A DNA stretch of 64,000 nt from Lytechinus pictus. Taxonomy: Eukaryota; Echinodermata; Echinoidea; Temnopleuroida; Toxopneustidae. Position 1 is the stretch's first letter; each line of letters opens with the position of its first letter. Position numbers and translations under genes: made by a program. The DNA lies in assembly GCF_037042905.1 (NCBI RefSeq), contig NC_087257.1:26225501-26289500 (forward strand), in the 5' to 3' direction. Shown in pieces: positions 46,131-56,600 of this stretch. The notes beneath the pieces were generated by a model. It saw nothing but the letters and a program-made list of their open reading frames with translations, did no database searches and was not told the DNA's origin.

Positions 46131-48713
46131 TAACCGATTTTGCAATCGGCAACCGATTCCATTCGATTTCACCACAATCGGCAATCACTTTCCGATCTTC
46201 GATCATGCCCCTTGAAGGAAAAAATCGAAAATAAAAAATCGGCGTAGATCTGGTTACAGTGCGTGATCGCTCAGAACATATTTCAAGATTGTTTTTGAGG
46301 TGCTAGCTATTTAGAGGTCGCATTATTCAGGGAGAAAGTCGCGGTATTATCTATGGCAATGTTTAAGGGGATAGATATCTTCTCTTCCAACTCATGGTGA
46401 TAGCGGATGCCGCCGTGAACTTTGAAAGGTCGTATTACCGACGGAGCTCACTGCGTTACTCTCTTACATCGTTTATGATTATATACATTTTATTTTCAAC
46501 CTCGTGGTGATAGCGGATGCCGCCGTGAACTTTGAAAGGTCGTATTACCGACGGAGCTCACTGCGCAACTCTCTTACCCCCTTTATAAGGATATAAATCT
46601 TCTCTTCAACCTCGTGGTGATAGCGGACCCCGCCATTAACTTTTAAAGACTGTACTATTGACGGAGCTTATTGCGTTGCTCTCTTACATCGTTTATGATG
46701 ATATTCATTTTATTTTCAACCTCGTGGTGATAGCGGAAGCCGCCGTGAACTTTGAAAGGTCGTATTACCGACGGAGCTCACTGCGCTACTCTCTTACATC
46801 GTTTATAATGATATAAATCTTCTCTTCAACCTCGTGGTGATAGCGGACCCCGCCAGAAACTTTTAAAGACTGTACTATTGACGGAGCTTATTGCGTTACT
46901 CTCTTACATCGTTTATGATGATATACATTTTATTTTCAACCTCGTGGTGATAGCGGATGCCGCCGTGAACTTTGAAAGGTCGTACTATTGACGGAGCTCA
47001 TTGCGTTACTCTCTTACATCGTTTATGATGATTTACATTTTATTTTCAACCTCGTGGTGATAGCGGACCCCGCCGTGAACTTTTAAAGATCGTGCTACTG
47101 ACGGAGCTTATTGCGTTACTCTCTTACATCGTTTATGATGATATTCATTTTATTTTCAACCTCGTGGTGATAGCGGAAGCCGCCGTGAACTTTGAAAGAT
47201 CGTGCTACTGACGGAGCTTATTGCGTTACTCTCTTACATCGTTTATGATGATATACATTTTATTTTCAACCTCGTGGTGATAGCGGATGCCGCCGTGAAC
47301 TTTGAAAGGTCGTGTTTATGATGATTTACATTTTATTTTCAACCTCGTGGTGATAGCGGACCCCGCCGTGAACTTTTAAAGATCGTGCTACTGACGGAGC
47401 TTATTGTGTTACTCTCTTACATCGTTTATGATGATTTACATTTTATTTTCAACCTCGTGGTGATAGCGGACCCCGCCGTGAACTTTTAAAGATCGTGCTA
47501 CTGACGGAGCTTATTGCGTTACTCTCTTACATCGTTTATGATGATATACATTTTATTTTCAATCTCGTGGTGATCGCGGATGCCGCCGTGAACTTTGAAA
47601 GGTCGTATTACCGACGGAGCTCATTGCGTTACTCTCTTACATCGTTTATGATGATATACATTTTATTTTCAATCTCGTGGTGATAGCGGATGCCGCCGTG
47701 AACTTTGAAAGGTCGTATTACCGACGGAGCTCACTGCGTTACTCTCTTACATCGTTTATGATGATATTCATTTTATTTTCAACCTCGTGGTGATAGCGGA
47801 AGCCGCCGTGAACTTTGAAAGGTCGTATTACCGACGGAGCTCACTGCGCTACTCTCTTACATCGTTTATAATGATATAAATCTTCTCTTCAACCTCGTGG
47901 TGATAGCGGACCCCGCCAGAAACTTTTAAAGACTGTACTATTGACGGAGCTTATTGCGTTACTCTCTTACATCGTTTATGATGATTTACATTTTATTTTC
48001 AATCTCGTGGTGATAGCGGATGCCGCCGTGAACTTTGAAAGGTCGTATTACCGACGGAGCTCACTGCGCTACTCTCTTACCCCCTTTATGATGATAGACA
48101 TCTTCTCTTCAACCTCGTGGTGATAGCGGACCCCGCCGTGAACTTCAAATTGATTTGAAAACGCTAGCTACCCAAAACATTTTAATAACATATTTCAAAT
48201 CATCGTGCGTGCTTGCGTCGTCTACTTCATTTTAATTGCACTTGCGACTTTAAGATGATGCGTCGTAAGAGATCATTCCAATAATTCTAAATCGCTAGCA
48301 CCTAAAAATACTTCTAAAAGATGTCCCGCCGATCGTTCATTAACCTGTGATCTATGAGAAATATTTTCATTTTATTTTCCTTTGCGCCTTTGCTCGGAAG
48401 ATGCGCCTTTGCTCGGAAGATGCGTCTTTCGTTTATCTTTCTAATAAAAATCACTCGGTTTATTTTAAAGCAATAACACCTCAAAACCCCTGGCTTTAAA
48501 ACATGTTCCAAACGATCGCGCATGTTGGCGACTTCCATTCCAATGCATTCGTCTTTGTGACTTTGTCAGGAAGATGCGCGCGACCGCGAACAACATTTTG
48601 ATGTATTCCTTTGTTTTTAAACATCGCCGATTCGATTTTCGATTCGATTTCGATTTTAGAAGCTTAACTGCCGATCCGATTTTCGATCTGATTTTTGATC
48701 CGATTTACAACAT
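46131..48713. mobile_element. candidate satellite-bearing element with CGATT-rich ends
   Basis: Left end TTGTAACCGATTTTGCAATC and right end the complement of TTGTAAATCGGATCAAAAAT are inverted, and about 120 bases inside each end are crowded with CGATTT or AATCG. Between them lie the 110-bp satellite and, to its right (48160-48590), two or three degenerate copies of a block of about 150 bp (GCTAGCACCT..., GGAAGATGCG). No transposase is present. That this is one element is inference. Confidence 0.4.
46391..48145 (+). repeat. satellite array, 110-bp monomer, 16 copies
   Basis: Monomers start with CTCGTGGTGATAGCGGA at 46391 (variant), 46501, 46611, 46721, 46831, 46941, 47051, 47161, 47271, 47344, 47454, 47564, 47674, 47784, 47894 and 48004, with a partial copy at 48114. 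The unit at 47271 is only 73 bp. Two monomer types alternate: GATGCCGCCGTGAACTTTGA with CGTATTACCGACGGAGCTCA, and GACCCCGCC with ACTTTTAAAGA. Because 110 is not a multiple of 3, it is not a coding repeat. Confidence 0.97.
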
Positions 48714-49599
48714 TAAATGAAATATAACAAAAAAATGAGAATAGATGAAAGTATATTGATAGAAAAATAAGCAAAAAAAAAAAGAAAAAAGAATTTAATG
48801 AGGAAGGTGATCTGAAAGAGAAGTGACTGAATGCGATGAAATTAATTGAATATGTAAATGTTGAAATAAGATTTATTTCAGATGAATGGAATATATATCA
48901 TTTATATGAATTAAATATCCAGTTTCAGACAAAATAAAATTACAGAGGTTTGAGGGATAGGGCCTATACGGGATCATAAAATGTTTTTAATTTTATTAAA
49001 ACTTAAAATGTTTTAAATTTAAATAAATTCAGATTTATAGTATTCTGCATGTCATAGGCCTATTATTATGTATATATAAATATATATATATATATATATA
49101 CTAGCTTATTTTTGGCTTTAGATTTGTCTCGTGCACCCCCTATATAGAAATTGTATGATCAAACTAAACAGCCCGACTTGCAAAAAAAGGACTATATTTC
49201 CCCAAAAATAACAAAAAACTTGGCTAGCTAAATTTATATGGAGATATATGGTCTACATTATGTTTCTCATGAATATTCTTTAATGGAAAAATATGCTATC
49301 TAATTTGGATCACCGATCGACGTGCTCTTTTCTAAAGACGATCGGCAATGACCCACAATCACCGTCTCACTTTTCCCACAAAATCTTCCCAAGTTTAGCC
49401 CCAGAAAACTTCGAAAATACGGTGAGTATTGAGTTCATACTTTCACTGGGCAATCATGATACAAAGATTGTTCTATAAATCTACATTCAAGTATCCAAAA
49501 TAATTTAAATACGAAGAAATCAGACTTAAAAAAAGCCTGGATTTTGAGTGACACTACACAAAAAATATGGCGTTGTATGGCTTCCCGAAAGCCGATTCC
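48714..49599. other. no gene seen; TA run at 49070-49102
   Basis: AT-rich. An AAATACG|GTGAGT donor-like site at 49418/49419 follows about 130 bases of moderately GC-rich sequence, but no family is recognised. Confidence 0.35.
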
Positions 49600-49690
49600 G
49601 CGTTTGCCCCCTTTCGCATCCCGTGATCCTCTGCGATGACAGACGCCCTCACGCGACAGACGCTATTTGCGATAAGGTCTATACGTGACT
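49600..49690. repeat. right member of an inverted pair with 45389-45465
   Basis: See 45389-45465: the two flank the satellite element at 1-kb scale on either side, in inverted orientation. Confidence 0.5.
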
Positions 49691-50094
49691 ATATTATATA
49701 CCGGCCTCCGCCTCGCACCTCCTCGACCTCGCTCGGACTACTAACACCAATGCCAACATATGGGACATGCAGTGTGAATCCGACGGAGAGGTCAAGCGTC
49801 AGGAACGGACTCAAGAATGGTTCAAAGAAATCAATCATACCTATTTGAACATTCAAAGGATCCATAAGCTTGGATATGAAATCTTGTTGAGTAGTTGGGA
49901 CTTAAGAGGATATCTAATTTCTTTCTTGGCTTGGATTTGGAAAGCAAAAGTCGTCTGCATCCGGAAATTTGAACACGTCATAACAGATTAAATTTGGATA
50001 AGTGCGCCATCAACGTCCACCGACATATCTTGAAGAAAATGTTGATGACGCATGATGATGAAGAAAAACACAGTAGAAGCAGAGTAAGCACTAG
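49691..50094. other. unrecognised short reading frame, not called
   Basis: A 74-codon open frame at 49767-49991 has plausible composition but no recognised family, acceptor or donor. Confidence 0.25.
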
Positions 50095-50222
50095 CGTACC
50101 TAAGGGGGGAGGGGCAGACTGCCCCCCCCCCTGACGAGTCACAACTGATGCAGGGGACGTGCCCCTGCCCCCCCCCTGACGAGTCACAACTGATCAGGGG
50201 ACGTGCCCCCCCCCCTTTTGAG
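50095..50222. repeat. MITE-like GC block with 46-bp tandem duplication
   Basis: CTGACGAGTCACAACTGAT occurs at 50131 and 50177, each followed by GGGGACGTGCCCC and C tracts. The block starts ACTAGCGTACCTAAGGGG, resembling CAGTGGCGTA-type hAT ends, with no paired right end. Confidence 0.6.
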
Positions 50223-51289
50223 AAGCAAAATTAATAATTTGTAATGTAGAAATGCAACTTGAAGACCTTTTGAAGGTGCATGGAGAAGAAGAAAATGAAG
50301 AAGGAAAAGTCTCCCACATACTTCCCAAAAATATGTATTTTTTATTCACTACAAAGCCTCTGTAGCAGTATATTATCTTATAATTGTCTGTAATTTTTTT
50401 TCTTAATCCCCTTTTTGGTCAGTTCTTTCCTTCATCTTTTTCCCCCCACTCCTACCCTCCCCCCCCCCCTTTCTTTCAAATTTTTATCCCTCCCCAAGAT
50501 CACTCGTAAAAAAAATGACGCACAAAGAAAGATGTAAATTCATGCAATCGAATAAGTTTGAATTATTATTTGTGCAATTTACACGAAATTATATTTTCAA
50601 TCACGTTTTCACGTTTTGATGAATATCACATGAACAATGAATTGCAATCATCAAACCAAACATACAAATTGATTGCTAGAGATGACATTCCATATTTGAT
50701 CCCCTTCATATTAACAATATATTTGGTTTTCCAATTAGGACTATTATTACCTCATCATAATTTTCAAATCATGCATAAAACTTGATAAGGATAACATTCC
50801 AATTTTGTCCCTCTCTCATATTCGACTCTGAAAGGAATTTCAGATTTACATCTATCACTTCAGCGTCAAAGTGAAAAAGAAAAGAGTTGTGATAAAATAA
50901 AATCAGAATTCCTGATAGCATATGTCTGGACTGTGTCTAGTATAAACCATGATTATCAATAGAAAACCCTGCAAGGGACCGTCTTCTCATGTACATTGTT
51001 AAAAAGCAAAGAAAATAAGTAAATTTTATTTAAATTGCACGATTGTTACTGATGCTTGTCTTTTCAAAATTTCAGATATAAACCCCATAAAAGTCCTTGT
51101 TGTTGAAAGGCACTATATCAAATTTTGATGAAAACTGAATTATTGTGTATTTGATATATCACAATTTAACTCACTATATTCAGGTAAAATAATAGTGATC
51201 ATAATAATATGTATAGCATGTATCACATTATGATTAACGTCTCTATGTGCTTTCAAAGATCTTGAATATTATTACCCTGGCTTTAAGCT
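50223..51289. other. no gene seen
   Basis: AT-rich sequence with a C tract near 50460; no repeat or exon supported. Confidence 0.45.
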
Positions 51290-51480
51290 TGGTGGCCTAA
51301 GCACACACAGCATTTCAAGGAATTAATTCCAGGTACCCTTTCACCTCACCAGGGTTGAGTGCAGCACAATGGGATCGATTTGTTACTGATATAATGTATT
51401 CTATGGCTAGGATATGAACCCACGACCCCGTTTTAAAGTCAGGAGACTTGTCCACTGGGTTCTTGTGTTTGAACAATATA
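51290..51480 (-). repeat. tRNA-derived SINE, family 1, minus strand
   Basis: On the minus strand: tRNA-like head with B box GTGGGTTCATATCC, then the GTGCTGCACTCAACCCTGG body shared with 284-440 and 56330-56480. Confidence 0.75.
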
Positions 51481-51918
51481 CATACAATTATGAAAGCAAC
51501 TATGACGTAATGCACTCCATGATAGTCTGTTCAATAACCAGCAATAGTGTTTAATATAATAAAGATAAAACAAAGTTGCTTCTTTCTCAACCAATAGAAA
51601 TTGATTAAGTACCTTTTGGAACCAATTCAGTAGATTTTATAGTGATTTTTTTTATATCTCTCTATATTTTGAGTGGTAGTTTATGTGCTACATATATATA
51701 GGTGCCAACAACCCTGAATATGCAACATCTACAGTACAATCTATACCCATGAAGCTGATCTGTGCTTAAATTATGGAAAGCCAAATTGCCAGAAATTAGT
51801 TGTGATTTAATTACTTTCCCAAGTTTTCTCTGGTTCCACATGCTTGAATACTGCATAAGACTCTTCCAGTTGTACTTCTCAGTCATTAAAGATTTATGAG
51901 CAAATGGCTAACTACTCT
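51481..51918. other. no gene seen
   Basis: Nothing supportable. Confidence 0.4.
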
Positions 51919-52264
51919 AAAGGCGACCGTACACCTTACGACCCGACTGGTCTGCGACTGGCTTGCGACTGAGTGAGGGGAGATGAATCGCAAGGTGGTC
52001 ATAAGCCTCGACACCGCACACCTTGCGATACGACTACCACGCTGTCTGCGACTCACGCATGCGCTTTTGCTTTGAAGTTGGATTGAGCTTGCGATCCCGT
52101 CATAAGGATTCGACATGTCAAATCCTTCCAATTTTCCTTGCGACTTGTCTCTGACCGGTCTGCAACTATCAAGCTGACAAGATCTGTGACGTCACATCTC
52201 CCCCTCTCAGCTCAGTCGCAAGCCAGTCGTAGACCAGTCGGGTCGTAAGGTGTGCGGTGGCCTT
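51919..52264. mobile_element. MITE, family CACCTTACGACCCGACTGG, copy 1
   Basis: Left end AAAGGCGACCGTACACCTTA, right end the complement of AAGGCCACCGCACACCTTAC. Inner arms repeat GTCTGCGACTG and ACCTTGCGAT several times. TGTGACGTCACA is at 52187. Non-coding. It lies downstream of the ACBP gene; the sister copy at 58561 is inside one of its introns. Confidence 0.85.
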
Positions 52265-53699
52265 AAGAGATTTATGTCGAGTTTGGCTATCCATAGTTAA
52301 GCCACAACTTTTAAAATCAGAATAGAATGCCTAGTGTTCAATGAATACATGTGATACACAAAGAAATGTTAGAATTTCTCCTTCCCAAATGGAATGAACT
52401 TTTAGATGATGTTATCCTTCATAAAGTTTTGGTAAAAGGAGGTACATTTGATTATTGATATATATTATATAACCTTTACACAGTGCAAATATAAGTTCAC
52501 TGCAATTCACCTTAATGTTAACATTTCCTGTACTGAGTTACGAATCAATGTCATTTCTTCCTAAACCTTACATATTTTCAAATTCAATCCCCAAACTCTC
52601 ATCTCTTGATTTCCAGGTCACAGAACGTATCACAAATTTGTTCATTCTACATGCAGCATAACATGTACTTTTTTTCCATTGGAAAATATGGTATAAACTT
52701 CTGGGTAAAATATGTACATGCAGTGCGCATAGAACAAAGTGAACTCCCTTCATATTCTATGATATTTTCATATCAATCAATTATACATTTTCTTAAATTG
52801 AATGAAAACAAAGAAATAATACACCTTGTGATATATATTTCCTCTGAATCAAATGAATTATTCCAGGCATTGGTCCCAAATAAACAGCTAAAATAAATTT
52901 GTACTCTCAAATGCAAAAGGCAGTATCATCAAAATTCTGGATAAATGACACAGAAAACATCTTGAAAATTTTGTATAAAACTAGACAACCCAAGTTACAA
53001 ATAACAAAATTTATACATACGCATAAACAGAAAAGGTCACATTCATTATAAATATAATTATTCCTTATAAATCAGAAATCATCCTACATAAACTGGAAAA
53101 CTATGAATAATACTATACTTGGTACTGTGCTATCTATTCCATTCAATTAGACATGTACATCTTTCTTGAATTTTTGTTCCACGAAGATATATTCTTTCTA
53201 TTCATGTGTTATTCGGCATGTTTCTACAGAGACTTGTTAAACGGTATTATCCAATATTCCGGAAAACTTCCCTGTTGAAACAGGCGCATACGGTTTCTCA
53301 TATTAAACCACCTCTGGGAGACGGTTATTGTGTTCTGCGACGCACAATGCGAGTTAATAATCAGATTATTCACTCTGAAGACACAGGTTTGTTTAAGGGC
53401 GATACGGTTTTTCGATTCCGGAAAAGATAAACCATTTTCAAACGATTCTCTATAGCAACACGCCAATTGAGAAATAATTTCAAATCAGTCCCTTTGAGTG
53501 ATACCAAGACAAGTTTCAATCTACCCCGTAACTGTTGATCGATCCTCATAAGGTCTCGTTAAAGTTCTCCCTCCAAATGTTCCATCAATTCTCTCTTATT
53601 TGATACCAAAGCTCTTTTGAAAATCTTTACTTCTATTTGCACATTATTCAGGATTCATTACAAAACAGAAACACAATACTTTAATGTAATCCGTTATAT
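52265..53699. other. no gene seen; 3' flank of ACBP
   Basis: AT-rich sequence that should include the ACBP 3' untranslated region near 53699. I see no clear poly(A) signal on the minus strand close to the stop. Confidence 0.4.
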
Positions 53700-56600
53700 C
53701 TACTTGGTGCCATATGTTGTTTTTAGTCCTTCCACTAGAGCTATATATTCCGTCTCAGCATCTTCTTTGGATTTGCCTGTTGTTAAAAGAAAAAAAAGAA
53801 GAAAAAAAGGAAAAATAGGAAGAAAAATTATTTAGCTAATATATTTTTTTTTAAACAGTTTAATTCCAATTCAAACAATAGGAAAATTTAATAGATCATT
53901 GCAAGCGATCCTCAGTAAATTTTCTTTCTACCATGTGAGTCAATCATTGCAAGCGATCCTCAGTAAAACTTCTTTCTACCATGTGAGTCAAAAGAAACTT
54001 GACACCTGACAAATCCCCAAATCAAGGAAAAAATATGTCATAAATCAAAATGCATAATTATCATATATTACTGGAAAGAGTATCTTATCCAAAATAATTT
54101 AATACCATATTTATGTATGTCTTCGAGCTTGGATAATCAGTAGGTATTCTTTGCAATGATGTAAATTTTGACTTGCACCAAAGTTAGGCATTACTGTATT
54201 GAATGAATCCAGATACCAATGATGTCATAACCCTACATGAGCTAGTATACATATTTGCTAGTCCCTTTCCGACGAACTTAGCTGGAGAATTGATACTAAA
54301 ATGTGTTTATCAAACAATTAAAATGTAAATTTCTAAAAAAGTGACTTGTTGCAGCCCTTGTAGGACTATGACATCATTGACATCAGGATTCATTCATTGC
54401 AGTCAAGCCCTTAATTTGGCGCGTATCAAAATTTACATCACTGCAAAGAATACCTCCTGGTTATCCAAGCATTAAAACTACATAAATATGTTATCACATT
54501 GTTTGGGAGAACATACTCTTTCAGGCCGTATATAATAAAATAATTATGTGTTCACACCATATATTTCCATTTTGATCGACTCACACGGTACATATAGCGC
54601 CTGTTCTAAAGAACTTCACTTGTTGCTCGTGGTAAAGCATATAAAATTCAAGATTTTTTTGGCTTACAATACATGGAAAATTGTTCATGGTTGCACTCCT
54701 CACCATTTCAATTATCTTATCTTGGAATATACGCCCTCTAGAAATCTAAGATCTTTGGGAACTGGGTTTTTTACTTTTCGTAGAATCAAATGCTCATTTG
54801 GTGAAAAAGCTTTTGCTATTACTAGTGCTCCCACTTTGTGGAATGCACTCCCTTCAACAATACGCAATGCCAAGTCTATAGAGTCATTCAAAGCCAACCT
54901 TAAGACACCCCACCCTTCTGTGTAATAATTCCGTCTGCACCTCTGAATAGGAAAGTAGATAGAGAAGGCACAATCTAAATGTCATATTAATATTATTATC
55001 AATGCTAGCATACGTTTTGTTGTTTTAAATCCAGGAATGAAGATAAAATACATACATGGACACACCGTCACAAATTTAATATTGGCGCTGATATTGACAG
55101 TAAAAATCTTTCCATGAAGATGACAACTTGATATATTCTGATCAATCGGTCTCATTAAGGTTGGGATTTCCCTTTTTTCTGATACACCCAATGTATAATA
55201 ATAATAAAAATAGCTGGCTTTTTGCCTGAGGATACCAAGCACTGCTATTATTATCCCGGCTATTAAAGACTTTTTTTCCTGCTATTTTTACAATAAAGTT
55301 TTTGTCGGTGAAACTCCCCTTTAAGCTCCAGTTGCAAGCATTGAGACTGTAATCCCAGATCTATTTATTCCTCTTTAAGGACGTTCCACAGTTATATTTG
55401 TGCGCATTATGATCTGCGCATAGTTTACACTCTGCGCGCTGACGTCACAATGGATGAACAGGTATTAATTAGCTGCGGGTATGAGCTGATTTTTCTCGTC
55501 TTCTGCACTTTAACTGCAGATCCGATGCGTTATTTCATGAAGCTAAAAAATTGAATTATTCCATGGACCATTCAAAAAAATATTCTCTACAATTTCAAAA
55601 TACTTTACTCTGCAGTGCTGCCAAGAATCACGAATATTAGCCCGAGTTTGAATAAATGGTAGAGTGGTTTTGATTTTTCTTCACATAGATACTAAGCATT
55701 CGGCCCATTTTTGGTGTTTTAGAAAGCACATTTGCTCTAATAAAAATGCTGATAGTTTAAAAACAAGCACATGAACCCCTATTTTTTAATGTTTCTACCT
55801 CTTAGGTATACCTTCCTCTACAACTCTGCAAATTTTGGTGAAAATGACATGGATTTTGAATAAAGTGCAGCATTTATTGTACGTTTGTATTTTGTTACTG
55901 AAATTTTACATTTTTCAGATTGGGATTTTGTTATCTTTTACGCCATTTTTAAGAACTGACAGTGCTGTTAAACTTAAAATTGCAAACAAATAGCACTATT
56001 AATAGATTCTCCATTCTAACGATACAATTATTAACTCTCTTGCGAAATTTGATGACTTTTTCATGTATTTTGAATGAGTAATGGAGGTTTAAACTCATTG
56101 TAGTAATCTTGGGCGGTCTAAAAATGCCAAATTCTTTTGAATGCGCAATTCTTAAGAACATCAATTTGGGTGAACTTTGAAGCTCTATAGCAAAAAATCA
56201 AGCACATGGACGTATGTTAATTTTTGCATATTTCGAATATTAAGGTTCTAAAGTATCTATGTGCAAAGTTTGGTGAAAATGACATGGATTTCACTTTAAC
56301 TGTGGAACGTCCTTAAGCATTCTGAATTAAAGCAGGAAGCACTGAAGGAATTCCTGGGTCGAGTGCAGCACAATGTGGCTTAATTTCGTGCTGAAGGAAA
56401 CATGCCACGGCTGGGAATCTAACCGTCTCTCAGATTGAAAGACAAGAGTCATAACCACTAGAGCAAGACGCCCCCACATGACATTCTGTTTCTGTTTATG
56501 GTAACTCCCGTGGGAACTTGGCAGGACAGCATTTTGCTGGTAAACGCCAAGCTGGTATATAACCAATTACCTAGGAACCATTTTAGGTCTAGGTTAATCA

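Noticed and set aside
47495-48123. Repeated 60-codon frames in the satellite
   Set aside because: The monomer is 110 bp, so the frame shifts every unit; the frames exist only by chance over two units.
46391-48145. CRISPR-like array
   Set aside because: The whole 110-bp unit repeats, with no unique spacers, in a eukaryotic genome.
54712-54897. Minus-strand frame opposite the LINE fragment
   Set aside because: Shadow of the reverse-transcriptase tail on the plus strand.
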